Source: Capsicum annuum
Lineage: Eukaryota > Streptophyta > Magnoliopsida > Solanales > Solanaceae
DNA length: 64,000 nucleotides
Reading direction: 5' to 3'
NCBI RefSeq assembly: GCF_002878395.1
Contig: NC_061121.1
Coordinates: 135,011,587-135,075,586, forward strand
Below the pieces are notes generated by a model. The model did not search any database. It saw nothing but the letters and a program-made list of their open reading frames with translations, and was not told the origin of the DNA. Below are positions 11,546-23,449 of the stretch, in pieces; the stretch's first letter is position 1; each line of letters starts with the position of its first letter. A program made the translations under genes and the position numbers.

Positions 11546-12268
11546 TCTATAATTTATATGTACATCTATAATCTATATCTATAATCTATATCTATAATTT
11601 ATTAAAAGTATGAAGGACCTTAGAAATATTGTTTGAACTTTTTGTCATTCATTAAAAGTCTTTATTTTAGGCAAAATCGTCTTTTCACTATTTTTTTTAT
11701 ATCTAACAGTTAAAATAATTCTAAATTTTTCCTTTCCTTATTAGAAGTCATCAAAATTAATGACAGCTGATATTTTTTTTCACTAGTTTAAGAATTTTAA
11801 ATAAACTAAAATTTGATTTTAAGAAGATTTGATAGATCTAAAACTAAACATAAAACTATTAAAATAAGAAAAATTTAAGAAGTACTAGATTTTTAAAAGT
11901 TTTAAGTACGTAATAAAAATATAATTAGTGATTTTGTAAAGATTTGACTTTAAAAATAAGGGAAGATTTTAAATATAAAAGAGAAGTAATTATAACACAA
12001 ATATGGTTCAACTTGTTGTGTCTCTCTTAGCCCGTGGCAACAAGGAAAAGAGGTACAATATGATAAACGCAAAAGTAATGATCTATCAACCACTTAAAAC
12101 TTTTGGTGGTAAAACATATATGTGTATATGTTTATGTTTACATTATCATAGTAAAGTGTGAAAGATTTTTGAAAAGTGATTTGAACTCATACACTTTATT
12201 AAAAATCTCCGCATTTTAATTTTAAATAAGCAAACACTACACATGCGAGGCACGTGCGGCCAAACTAG
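11546..12268 (+). mobile_element. Small non-autonomous Helitron candidate
   Basis: The 5' end begins TCTATAATTTATATG after an A. The 3' end is CTAG at 12265-12268 followed by T, as expected for insertion between A and T. Just upstream of CTAG is a GC-rich palindrome, GCACGTGC (about 12250-12257), within an otherwise AT-rich element, as in plant Helitron ends. The 723 bp body has no Rep/helicase coding capacity. Boundaries are read from motifs only. Confidence 0.6.
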
Positions 12269-13689
12269 TATAAATAAAAAATGAACTTTCCTCGTTGTAA
12301 TTTACTCATGATTCTTCAATATAATTTCTCAAAAAAATGAAAAGCTCTCTTTCTCTCTGTCTTATTATTCTTGTTCTTGCTATATTATTTTATATATATA
12401 TTTTAATATTTACTAGTTATAGAAAATTTTTATTTTCATATAAAATCACCTAGTGTTTGTGTCAATTGAGAATTAAATCTAAGACCTCATAATATTCAAT
12501 CCAACTTTATTGAACCAGTTGGCCACACCTTTGAATTATTTTCATATATTATTTATTGTATTCGTTCTTGCAATAAAATATTCTCATGTTAGTTTTATTT
12601 TTTCATGTAAAGAATACAATATGTATCATTCTATTTGTTGCACCATGAATAAAATTAAAGCGAAATTCACAAAATATAAGGATGTATATAAAGAGAGAAA
12701 CAACAAAAATTCACTTCATACATAAAACTATTGTACAATTGGTACAATCAAGGTAGATATATAAAAATATAGTATTGATCAAAGAATTTTTTAAAAAGGA
12801 TATAAAAATACGAGTGAAAACACATATATTCCAAATCTAACAAAAATCGATGCCGAAAAATTCTCCTTCTCTGGTTACAAAAACACCAAGCAAACATGTA
12901 TAACAAAGTCTCACCTCTTCATCACCCAACATAATCACCAAATAAGATGTCCCTAGTTTAATTGAAAATTCTCATTCTAAATAATAGTAACTTTAAATCA
13001 AAATAAATTGTGTTAACCAAAAGAATCAAAATTACAATCTTAAAATTCAAGATAGTTCACATGTCGACGTCATTTCACAAAAAAGTGACAAGACGGTATT
13101 GTTTGAATGGTAAGCATCCATTACTTTTAACCTTAATACTTTAAATTCGAGTATCCAGTTGAGCAAAATGGTAGGAGCTCCTAGGAAAGGGTAAAAAAGG
13201 AAAGAAAAAAAGAACTTCACTAATAAGAAGAATAACATATAATCACTCACTACCTTATTAATATGTCAAATCTTTCATCTAAAAATAGTCTATAAACCTA
13301 TTGGAGAGGCATTCAAAAATGTATGTTATTTGGTGATTACGCAAAAAATATTTCGACATCGATATTTGTTGTTGTTAAATCAAATTTTATCAAAGTAAGG
13401 AAGAAGGAGCTCGATAAAATTTAGAAGTCATTAATCAACTTTGACAGTTCATATAACACCGTCAAATTTAAAAAATAAATTGAAATCAATTTATAAAAAT
13501 CAAAGAATGATATCGAGGTCTGTGAATCTGATGACACAATAGGAGGCAAAAACGGCGGGGAGGATAAAGCTGGAGAGGCGGAGGCACCAATGAAGGTTGA
13601 ATAGGAAGTGGACCTCTTTTGAAAATCATTCTTTACACAATCAACAGTTTTAAGATGAGAAATATTTGTCTCTTGATTAAAGGTCATTT
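12269..13689. other. AT-rich stretch with SINE-like remnants
   Basis: No gene is visible. Two short stretches look like decayed tRNA-derived SINE heads. On the minus strand at about 12435-12535 there is GTGGCCAACTGGTTCAA followed by GAGGTCTTAGATTTAA. On the plus strand at about 13085-13205 there is TGGTAAGCATCC, then AAATTCGAGTATCC, then a GGTAGGAGCTCCTAGGAAAGG tail reminiscent of SolS-type SINEs. Both are diverged. Confidence 0.3.
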
Positions 13690-14860
13690 ATAATGGGAAA
13701 GTCTTATGACAACTTGTTGGCCTTATGTGTATAAACATAGTTGCATGCAAATAACATGTCCCAACACTGAAATGAGAAATTTGATCTTCATAAGCAACGA
13801 TCTAGCTATTAACTAGAGGTACTTGATAAATGATTATGCTAGACCATTGTAAGTATGAATATGAGCCATAAGATGCTCAATTGTTATTTCAGTTTTCATA
13901 CAATAAGTATTAAATTTTTGAGACGTTAATTCACCGAAATTATCAAGATGAATTATCTTAAGTGCATAATTTTTTTAAAATTTGTTAATTAGGCCAACAA
14001 CCTCGTAAATGTCATATTACAAGTTGATAACAAGCGCACATGTGACTGCCTTATAAATAAATCTATCAAGATTATATAATAGTTGAATAATTCACATGAA
14101 GGATATATTACCCCACATACATCACCCTGCATGTGTTTTAAACATAAATGGAATTCAATCATAGTTTTTATCAACATGTTTTAAACATAAATGGAATTCA
14201 GTCATAGTTTTTACTGTTGATGATCTAATAACCAATTTCTTTGAGAATATGCAGTGCAAGAGTACTCCTTAATTTTTTTTTTAATTCTTCAATGTATGAT
14301 AATGCAAATTTTTAGTTATTTTGCGCCTTCTGTTGAAGCAGAAAGATGCAATTGGTGATGTCAAATAATAAAATTAATTAGAATTCATAAACTTTTTATT
14401 TACTATGGTATGTAACTCAATTATACTAACATTGATATATTATAGACCGAAGAAAAATACAGTAATTCTTCGTGTATTTATCTTCTTTCTTTCTACTGTC
14501 ACTGTAGTAATATAAAGATATTTAACTTTCCTTCATTGATAGTCTCAACATGATAGTAATTTTGACGAATATCTTTGAAACTTTGTAGGTTTCTTTGAAA
14601 CTTACTACAATATAATGTATCATTGATAGTTAATGCAGTTTCTCCAGGTAATAATAAAATTGATCTTTTGAAACCTTCAATTAATTTTGTACTATAAGAT
14701 ATTATTATAACATTAGCTTCTTTCATCATTAAATAAGAAAAATATCTCTCATTTTTCAATATGATGTGAATTGTAACACTCTTCAGAAGGCATATATCTT
14801 TTTTATTATTGCGGCCAATTGAAGAATGAAAAGTATCCATGTCCCTTACGAAATGCAAAA
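13690..14860 (-). pseudogene. Ty1/copia pol remnant (protease to integrase)
   Basis: At 14499-14858 the minus strand shows a region typical of Solanaceae copia polyproteins around the protease and pre-integrase, with TIHIILKNERYFSYLMMKEA, then STKLIEGFKRSILLLPGET and LQSFKDIRQNYYHVETINEG. At 13989-14177 it shows the integrase-side block with LKHMQGDVCGVIYPSCEL and QSHVRLLSTCNMTFTRLLA. Weaker matches continue to about 13690. The expected catalytic Asp of the protease (D-S-G/T type) is not recognisable. RT, RNase H and LTRs are missing nearby, so this is an internal fragment. Confidence 0.75.
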
Positions 14861-17088
14861 TTATTTATTAAAAATTTTAAAATCTTATAATAACATAAGA
14901 TATTTTAAGAATCATGTTAGAAATATTGAAAATAATAGAATAATATGCTTTATAAAAAATATAAACTAGTTAAAACTCGTGAAACAATATCGTTCTGATT
15001 CATTTTCAATAGCAAGTATTTAGTCACGATCCTCAAAGAAGTCCATCAACTTTTGAATGAGTTATACCAGGAAGGCTTCATAATCATCATCTTTACTGAT
15101 AAGATGGTCTCAAGTTTATCATAATTATTCATATTGTGTGGCCTCTTCTAAACTAATTGTGAATATTTTATTATTTATCTACGTCGTCAAAAATCAAGTA
15201 AGGATTCCGATTACCTTGAAAATAAATATGATACTGACCAAATTCATATATTATGTGGAAATCTCAAATGATAAACAAAGGTTAGTTATTTTATTAATTT
15301 AAAACTAATTAAGCATTTAACATGAAAATCTTTATTTTGATGAACTAGGTGCATGATTCAATTATTATCTAACTAAAAATTATCTAAATGATAAAATGAT
15401 TGCGCACATAAATAAATGATAACAATATGAGTCAGATAAGCAAGAAGATAGAAGACACACAATTATATAGTAAAAAGATTTATAAAATAATGAACCGAGA
15501 CTATCCCAAATAATCACACAAAATGAAAAATAAATAAAGAAAAACTAGTTGAAGATAAGAGATGTTTAAAAGATTTGAACAGTGATTGATTTTATCCTAT
15601 TTGGATCAGGGTCCATTTTATTAGCAGATGACAATGTCGTATGTTGCATTGTCGTATGTTGCTCGGATCAACTTTTATCATTTTTGTCTATCTACCCATC
15701 TATCTAGTTTGATTATTAAGTTGTTATTAGATTTAAGAGCATATTAAAAATAATAATAATTAGCATTTCCTAAAATATCTACCCATCCCACCTTGTCCAA
15801 GGGCATTAGACTCACTATTTGAATTTGGGTCTAAGCAAAAGAAAAGCTTAGATTGATTAATTAGACTCGAAATTTGCGTCAAACAAGACTTGAACAAGTA
15901 GCTCATAATGGTTTCAAATAAGCCTCTTTACTAATTAAGGTTGATTAGGTGATTGACTTGTTGATACTCATTAAGTTCTAGTAGACATGGTATTTATGTT
16001 TTAACATGCTGAGATAAAATTTAACGCCATATGCATGTTGATGACCGATTAGCATGCTGAAAATGATACTGTAATTATTAATTTATAATATGTATGAGTC
16101 CTATTGATTAGGACTTGTCGATATGACGAAGTTAGATTTTAAAAATCCTAGCGATATGCTAGTGTTTAAATAATTAAATGGAACATTGTTACCAAAATAT
16201 TTTTCTAAGCAATTTTACAAACTAAATTTCTACATGAGAATTAATAAGTTAAACATGTCAAAATTTTATTAATAACCTATTTAGGAAAAAGTGTAATAGG
16301 TATACATGTTGAAAATTTTTATAACTATTAACATGATTTTAGGCCAAAATGCTAAACTACACGTGTTGAACATTTTAGTAATATAACCTATAGGGATAAT
16401 TCTATGTGAAAAAATACTTGATTATCATGTTGAAAATTTATTATTAATAAACCTATTGTCATGATTTTCAATGAAAAAATCGAAGCATACTGTTAAAACA
16501 TACAAACCGGTAAGCACATAGATGTCCTACCCCCTTGTAGCTCTGTAGTTTTCATTATGTCGGTTTTGTTTATACAATAATTATTATATGTTCTAATAAA
16601 TGAAATAGGAAAGACATTAATTAAAGATGGACTTAGGAACATTGATTAAAGATAAACTTGAGTTGTCCTTAATATCTTTCCAATTCCAAGCAATCCTTCA
16701 AAGATTTTCAATTAAGCTAAAAGTTCCTGTTAAACACAAGAACATGTGAGCAATCATAAAGATCGAAATCTGTAGGCATGGTATCTACATGAAGAAGAAC
16801 TGACAGTAACTAGCACAAAAATTACATCAAGTTTATTTTATATGGGACAATACTAATTCATATTGACCACAGATTGATACAAATTCTGAAGATCAAATAA
16901 GTTTCAAATAGGACAGATAAACATATAAAGAAGGGATGCTGAGTAACTAATCTGTGAGCAGTTAGCATAGAAAGTAGTAACAAAAAATCAGAAACCAACG
17001 CTCCAGTGTAAAGGCAGAATACAAGCTTCAATATATATTAGTATCAGAGATAGAATGTAGAAAAATTATTTAGTAGTATGTAAATGTG
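14861..17088. other. AT-rich stretch, no gene seen
   Basis: No open frame resembles a known protein. A short direct repeat of TGTCGTATGTTGC occurs near 15635 and 15650. Degenerate repeats at 16253-16490 are listed separately. Otherwise I see nothing that supports a feature. Confidence 0.5.
16253..16490. repeat. Degenerate tandem repeat with CATGTTGAAAATTTT
   Basis: Related starts occur at 16253 (ACATGTCAAAATTTT), 16304 (ACATGTTGAAAATTTT), 16361 (ACGTGTTGAACATTTT) and 16425 (TCATGTTGAAAATTTA). Spacings are 51, 57 and 64 bases. Several units are followed by an AACCTAT-like motif. Confidence 0.5.
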
Positions 17089-17838
17089 TCACGACCTGAA
17101 CCAGGTCCTAGTCGTGACGGGTATCTCAAGTCCACCGAGAACCGGAGACCACTCCCTTAGCCTAGCCAACCAGAACACAATATGAATAATAGTGGAAGAT
17201 AACCAGAGTATAAAGATAAGACAATTAATGTACTCAAATGGAACTAGGAGTAAATAAGCAATAACCACCTACACTTTGTCCATAAAAGCCTCTAAACTGA
17301 AAACTAAGTTAGGTTAGAAAATTCCCCCGATCATGGACAAAAGACAATCCAAAAGTATGAAAAGAAACCAATGAGATTTTGATTCTCATAAAGAAAATAA
17401 TGAAATATCCAGCCTTTCGAAGGATAGAGGCTCACCACTCACCTAACTCTACATAAGGTAACTGAAGAATCCCTTAGGACTTTACATCATGAAACGATGT
17501 AGCGTTCGAGGATGGTTAGCATGGTGAGTGCTACTATGAACTCGGGATAAGAGATAATGTAGTGCTATTTTCCAAAATAAAACCAATTTCAATGTACATA
17601 TTCATATACATGCGTATACATATATATATATATATGTAAGAAGTCGAGATAGAATATAGGGTTTAAGCATGAGATTTAAAACCAGTATCCTAGACTATGT
17701 AGCTCTAATCGTCCTAAAAACACCCACAGGCTATATGGGTCCATCTTCCCCCATCGAAAAGGCCTCAGTGCATGTTAGCCTCACGAACTAGAGAAGTCTA
17801 AGAAAATTCCAGGGAATCCGTGACCCCACGTTGATACT
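17089..17838 (-). repeat. Truncated gypsy LTR, related to LTR Y
   Basis: The left edge TGTCACGACCTGAACCAGG is the reverse complement of the LTR end ...TTCAGGTCGTGACA. It parallels the Y LTR end (GTTCGGGTTGTGACA at 59176-59190), including the preceding ACTTGAGATACCCGTCACG motif and a GGCTATATGGGT segment. The part nearer the LTR start is missing where element W begins at about 17839. Confidence 0.7.
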
Positions 17839-18742
17839 GTAAAAACTTGGAAAACACGAAATTGGATCAAAACAGTCCAAAACACACTCCAAAAATAGTC
17901 CACTAATTCAAAAAATCGAGGACCCTTTTGGAGACCACTCTCGGATTCAAAAATGCAATACAAGAAGGACAATATTACTAGGTGTTTGACACCTTTGCAT
18001 CCAACAACAAACAAAGTTAACAACACAAGATTAAACCACAGTGAGAATAACAACAACGATAATAAAAACGGCTTTACAATACAAGATACAAAATGGATAC
18101 AAGATTACAAAAGAAAAAAGATAGATAGATAGACCATATGAAGGTATAATGTTAAGAACCTAAGAATGGTAACTCTTGGACCCTTAACACTACATACAAC
18201 AATAAACCTATCTCTTATAAAGATACAAAATCAGAATCTACCTCTCTAGAATCAATGTTTCCAAGCAATCAACAACAAAGAAAATCCACCCTATTGTTGT
18301 CTCCAAGTTTTGGTTTTGCCTCATCAAGAGAAGAGAGGACTTTGTGTTTTTCAAGTGTTTCTCACTTCAAAATCCATAATAATCTTAGTAAACAAAACCC
18401 TAGGTATTTATATAACTATTACAAGATATAAGTTAAAATAACCAAAAGGGCTTTCAAAGAGTGGGTTGCCCATCAAGTGTAAGTTATGGGCTGATTTTGG
18501 TATGTTTTGGGCCTCTTATACACTTAAATTGCACACACCAAGTCTCAAGACCAACGCGCACCCTTATAAGTCCATATCCATGATTATTCTTGTATTATCC
18601 TTTCTATCTTGAGAGGAATTTGCACACAAATTCATGGCTTCATCTCGTTCAATTGGCCACTTCAAAATAAATCACTCAAAATAGTCCGCAAAACATGAAG
18701 AGACCGAAAGATCAATAATAACAAGGTATGTATCAAAACGAG

Positions 18743-19361
18743 CTAAAAACATCCCACAAAAGATGCACAAAAAATAGTCCATAAGCTAGCTAAACCCGAG
18801 AGCATAATGACAAAAAGTCTTGGATCCAACATTTTCATTTTGATCCTCGGCTTCCTCTCCCTCTTTAGATTAGCCTTCAATCTCATCCGACTCAAGTCTC
18901 CTTCCATCATATAAGCATCATCGTAGACTCCATATCCTTCGTGTCTCTCTACCATGTTCCTCTTTTTGGATGTGTTGATTTTGTGAAAGGAAATTTTTGG
19001 TTGAGAGGCTCAATTTGGTAACGTAGAGCTTCGGTTGTGGAGCTTGGATGGAAGAAAATTGGCTTCCAAGTCCTCCTTGTTGGAATTGATCAACTTGCGG
19101 GGGAAGTGGTCTATTTTGTTCTCGGTATTGAGGGTTATTTGGAGCTTGACTTGTGGCACTATGTTGTGGTCTTGGAGGATTGGTCATTGGAAGTAAAGTT
19201 TTGGGAGTAAAAGCACGGGAGTTCCTTCGACTCTCTATTTGATCCAACCTCTCACTCATAGTTACCATATCCGAGTCAATTTTTTCAAGACCCACATTTG
19301 CCCTAGTAAGGTCTTGGGACAAAGAATCAAGGAGGACTAATATGGTGTCCATTATGCCCAA
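18743..19361 (-). pseudogene. gag N-terminal remnant of element W
   Basis: Two overlapping minus-strand reading frames form one protein remnant. The first (19361-18918) starts MGIMDTILVLLDSLSQDL and has a coiled-coil-like stretch (NVGLEKIDSDMVTMSERLDQ), then a Pro/Gln-rich linker. The second (from 18955) continues with RHEGYGVYDDAYMMEGDLSR and LKANLKRERKPRIKMKMLDP, like the start of the gag core of plant gypsy elements. The frame changes near 18920-18955. Gag core and zinc knuckle are missing beyond about 18810. The family assignment is tentative. Confidence 0.55.
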
Positions 19362-20029
19362 AAAGTTACCTACAAAATAAAAAATAAGTTAGATGTACAA
19401 GAATGGTCCTCACACTCCCTCTCTATTGTTTTGTCTCTCGATTTTTTTTGTTTTTTACTTTGGTCTCACACGTGTGGTAACCTTGCTTGTACTCCGTGAG
19501 GCATTGAGAGGTGGACCAAGTATTACAATGACTCAAAAGAATAAAACATACAAAGGAACGTATACACGAAGGACGGTTTCAAAACTAACTTACAATCTAG
19601 TACTAGCTTGTAAGTTAGTAATGGAATCAACAAATGAAACTAATAGAACAACACAATGAAACTAAAAGATCAAAATTTGAGCCAAAATTATTGCGTGAAC
19701 AGTGTATATGGTGATGTGGTGGTCCACGTGGCAGTCCACTAGTGGTTCGGTTCTTGACAAATTTTAATTTCACAATTTGGACTTTGGTGGAAATTATTCA
19801 ATGGAGGGAAATACAAACTAGTCTTTGGAGCTCCTTTTTCAATTCAAATTTCAAGACTTAAAAGTCTTTGACTAAACTTGTAATTCTCCTTAAAACATGG
19901 ACCCTTGTTTTATGAAAAAAGGTTGAGATGTGATATAAATCTTTTTGGTGGTTGGAGGTCTTTCAAGATTCAACAAATACTACACCTTGTCTTTCACCTT
20001 TTTAAGATCTAAGTTCACTTTAATATTAA

Positions 20030-20608
20030 CAAGGTGATGAATATGGTGAAGAACTTCAAGAACACAACAACCACAACAAGAACAACCAACAACAATCTCC
20101 CAAGAACAACAAGTTCACCACAATAAGGTCAACAATCTCACGGCCAAGGCCACAAGGATAGCAACAACAATCGGCTAAGTCCACTTTGTGTTGTGTTTTC
20201 GATTATACAAAAGGTGAATGTTGTGATGAACAAAAAGAACACAACAACAATCTTTCAAGATCTACAACAACACCACAACACAAGGCCTTCAACTTGGTCA
20301 AGGCTAGAATAACAACAACATCCAATCGGCCACACTTTGTTCACAATAACAATATTAACAATTCAAGCTCAAGTTTGGATCGACTCAAAGTGTTAGTGAG
20401 GAACAAAACAAATACAACAAACACAAAAGACAAGTAAAAGACTCCTAGACCTATACTCGAGAACAAATCTTAGCCAAGATCACAATTTTAGCCAAGACAA
20501 CAACAATGGACATATTTCAAGTTTTCTGAAATTTTCAGCTTTTCAATAATTTTTTTATTTATTTTCTAACAAGCAAGCCCACGATTGATCTTGTAGGAAC
20601 AAGATCAA
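20030..20608 (-). repeat. CAA/TTG-rich leader of element W
   Basis: CAACAACAA-type stretches recur between the primer binding site and the gag start, together with copies of GGCCA-CAAGG and ATCGGC-type words near 20140, 20175 and 20330. On the element's own strand this is a TTG-rich untranslated leader. Apparent plus-strand reading frames here are composition artefacts. Confidence 0.5.
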
Positions 20609-20627
20609 GCCATGCTTTGATATCAAA
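20609..20627 (-). other. Primer binding site of element W
   Basis: The minus strand reads TTTGATATCAAAGCATGGC beside the right-hand LTR copy. It resembles TGGTATCAGAGC, complementary to initiator tRNA-Met, with two changes. Confidence 0.55.
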
Positions 20628-21268
20628 TGATACAAGATAGCCCAATAACACAAGAAAACAAACACCAAAATAGTCCACTAGTTCAAGGAACTATGGACCT
20701 CTTTTGGTGACCCCTCTCGGATTCAAGAACACTACAAGAACACCATGTAATGAGGTGTTTAACACCTAATTTCCAGCAGCAAACCAAACTATGTTATGAT
20801 AATAAAAATGAAGAACAATAATGTTACAACCACAATAACCAAACGGATTAAACAATAATAACACAAACTACAAGATTGGGACAAGAAACAAAGATACATA
20901 GTTAGACAAATGTTGATGTAGTCTTAACAACCCAAGAGCATATTCACTCTTGGACCTTTAACACTTCATACAACAAACACCTAACTCTTACAATGACACA
21001 AGAAGGGTATCCACCTCTAAAAGCACTAATGTCTCAAGCTTTACAACACACAAGAGAATCCACCCTTATGCTATGCCCTAATTTCAGTTTTTAGAACTCT
21101 CTCTCACAAGAGTAGTGTCTTCAATATCAAGCATAAACTAAGAAAATAAACCCTACAAGGTTCTATTTATACAACATTACAAATAATAAAGAAATAACTA
21201 AAGAGCTCTTAAGTGACTAGTCTTAAAAAATACTCAAAAGTGTCATGATTATGATCATACTTGTATTA

Positions 21269-21562
21269 GAAAGTGTAGCAAAATTGGCAAATGAAATAAA
21301 CATGAAAAATGAAAAAACTAGATGAGCTTCAAATATGGAAGTGTATCCAAATATAAAAATTCGTCTGTCGATGAGAAAAAAAAAGAATGGCCGCGCTCAC
21401 TAGTTGCAGTCTCTAGCAAAGTGACCAGCTCTAGTCCTCTTGACCATTATTTTTTTCTCATCGACTGATGGATTTTTATATTTGGATACACTTCTACATT
21501 CGCAGCTCGTCCAATTTTTCATTTCTCACGTTAATTTCATTAGCCAATTATGCTACACTTTC
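21269..21562. repeat. 294 bp foldback element with ~120 bp inverted arms
   Basis: The left arm (21269-21390) and right arm (21444-21562) are inverted copies along their length. For example, GAAAGTGTAGC at the left is mirrored by GCTACACTTTC at the right, and ATCCAAATATAAAAAT by ATTTTTATATTTGGAT. The spacer is 53 bases. A transcript would form a long, slightly imperfect hairpin. It lies where the right LTR copy of element W breaks off. No target duplication was identified. Confidence 0.85.
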
Positions 21563-22249
21563 CTTCCCACCCTGTGTTTTCTCTTAAACAAGGACTGAGA
21601 TGATATATGGCCTTCTCAACCTCCCTCTTCCCGCACAAGTTTTCTCTTAAATACCTTTTGTTGTATAATAGTCTTCTCCAACAACCCATCGATATAAATT
21701 TGGACCAGAGGAATTTCTATTAGTTCCATCATTGTTTGTTGTAGCGCAAGGCTTCGGAGGACTTTCAACAAGTCCATTGAGACATTAAAACTGGTCCAAT
21801 CACTATTGGATGTTTACACTACCACAAAAAGCTTGAACCCTTCCCCAAACTTTACACAAAAAAATAAGCATAAATCGTCATTAAATTATAACAGGGTATT
21901 GATACCACCGCCTTGGTCCCTCAGCCTTACCAGTTCGAACCTAACAATCTTAACTATAAAATGCCATATCTTGTTTGAAGGATTAACACCTAATAGGTAA
22001 ATAACAAACATTCACAAAATCATTGTACTGGATGTATGTTTTCATGATAAGTTGATCAGTAATACATACCTCCCACATATGAAGTGGTTCCATTTGCAAG
22101 CAGCTTATTTCATTGAACCCATCTTTACTCTAGCCTTTAATATTGGCCGGGCAAAAATGGATCCAGTTTTACTTCCTTTTATCTGCAAATAAGAGAAATA
22201 CATTTGATGTCAAATAAGAGAAGAACAAAAAGAACATTACAAAAGAATA
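21563..22249. other. Unassigned stretch
   Basis: The minus strand has a short open stretch (about 21600-21780, with LLKVLRSLALQQTMMELIEI) of moderate complexity that I do not recognise. Near 21900-21960 the minus strand has GGTTCGAACTGG, which could be a B-box of an old SINE. Neither is strong enough to name. Confidence 0.25.
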
Positions 22250-22626
22250 ACACAAAATTGAGTGAATCAACAAATGACCAGTCTGATGCAACAGATTACC
22301 CAACTGTTCAACCAATGAGACAGCTGTTACAACAGATGGATGACATATTGGAACAGATAGTTCATCTGTTAGAATAAATCAAACGGGCCTTGTTACTAGT
22401 TTGATTTCTTCAAACAGTTGCTCCATCTGTACAAAAGGTTAACACAAAATTAAGTGAATCAACAAATAACTAATATGATGCAACAGATTACCTATCTGTT
22501 CAATCGATGAGGCATCGTTGCAATAGATGAATGATATATTGTAACAGATGGGTCATCTATTGGAATAAATCAAACCAGCCTTGCCACTGGTTTGATTTCT
22601 TCAAACAGTTACTCTGTTTTTTCCAA
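22250..22626. repeat. Two tandem copies of a ~192 bp palindrome-rich unit
   Basis: ACACAAAATT-AGTGAATCAACAAAT begins at 22250 and again at 22442. Both units continue with GATGCAACAGATTACC, a TGTTCAA-CGATGAG-like block and a final GGTTTGATTTCTTCAAACAGTT. The units are filled with CAACAGAT/ATCTGTT half-sites, linking them to the arrays further right. Confidence 0.75.
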
Positions 22627-22650
22627 CAGCTGATTCATCAGTTGCAATAG

Positions 22651-22800
22651 TTGAGAAAACTGTTGCAACACCACCACCACCAACATCAACAACAAAGAAA
22701 CAACACCATATGTTCCAACACTATCCACAATACAAATGTCATATGTTCCAACATGACCACCACCCCAGACAACATCACCACCAAAGTACCAAACAAAAGA
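22651..22800. repeat. CCA/CAA-rich low-complexity stretch
   Basis: CACCACCACCACCAACATC and several CATATGTTCCAACA words dominate. The complementary composition (TGGTGGTG) occurs at 26268-26425 in the 5' part of gene A, so this may be the matching part of a third, inverted relative. Confidence 0.35.
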
Positions 22801-23449
22801 AATAAAAAAAACTATACTGACAACAATGCTTTTTAAGTTCTCCCAACAGATGAATTTTTTTCACATATTTTAATAAAAATAATAGTTCATTTATTCAAGA
22901 CTTAAAATTCACCTTTCCTTTATTTTTCTCAATAAATAGGAAACTGGTAATTGGTAAATCATTAATAACAACGGATGTAAATATCTAATTTAAATGACAT
23001 ATAAAGAAGAAGACAAGATGAAAAGAGCAATAGTGAACCATACCTACAATGTCAAAAAAGATAAGGGATCAGAACATCTAGTTCAGTCGAGAAAAAATAT
23101 TGATTGGTTGAAATCCGAAAGGATCCTCATTTGAAAGAGAGAAAAGAGAGGAAAAAATGAAATAAAGAGAATTGAGAATAAAGAAGAGTGATAGATGAGT
23201 TGCGTCTTGTCTTACTTTATGGCTGAGGGAGAGAGTATCTAGATATGGGTTTTAAATATTCATTAATAACTTTTGAGGGGCACGAGAAGATGGTGACATT
23301 GAAAAGATCAGATAAGACTACTTACTCAGGAGATTTTTGAGTTATCTAAGTAGTACCGAGTAATATTTTTTACCGCCTTAGTATTTTAACTTTTTTTTAT
23401 CTCGGATAGAAAATACCTAAATTGCTTTAAAAGAAAAGATCTTAAAATA
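22801..23449. other. Unassigned AT-rich stretch, possible minus-strand 5' region
   Basis: Read on the minus strand, 23240-23100 is CT-rich like a plant 5' leader, preceded by AATATTTAAAACCC, which could serve as a TATA element. No open frame supports a gene, so this is only a hint. Confidence 0.2.

Larger units (their letters stand above)
17839..21268 (-). mobile_element. Deleted LTR retroelement W
   Basis: The segments 17839-18620 and 20640-21268 are diverged copies of each other in the same orientation. Both contain AATAGTCCACTA, a GACCTCTTTTGG/GACCCTTTTGG block, CTCTCGGATTCAA, AGGTGTTTGACACC or a variant, and an ACTCTTGGACCCTTAACACT-like block. They are read as LTRs. Between them on the minus strand are a primer binding site, a CAA-rich leader and a gag fragment; the rest of gag and all of pol are absent. 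The exact LTR ends are unclear because the first 50 bases diverge. The right copy stops where the foldback element begins. Confidence 0.65.

Noticed and set aside
20186..20437. Asn/Thr-rich open frame on plus
   Set aside because: It lies in the CAA-rich leader of a minus-strand LTR element; composition explains it.
21900..21960. Possible tRNA gene or SINE B-box (minus-strand GGTTCGAACTGG)
   Set aside because: No cloverleaf could be formed and no matching A box at the right distance; at best an old SINE trace.
22651..22836. His/Gln/Asn/Thr-rich open frame on plus
   Set aside because: It arises from CCA/CAA low-complexity sequence; nothing indicates a gene.
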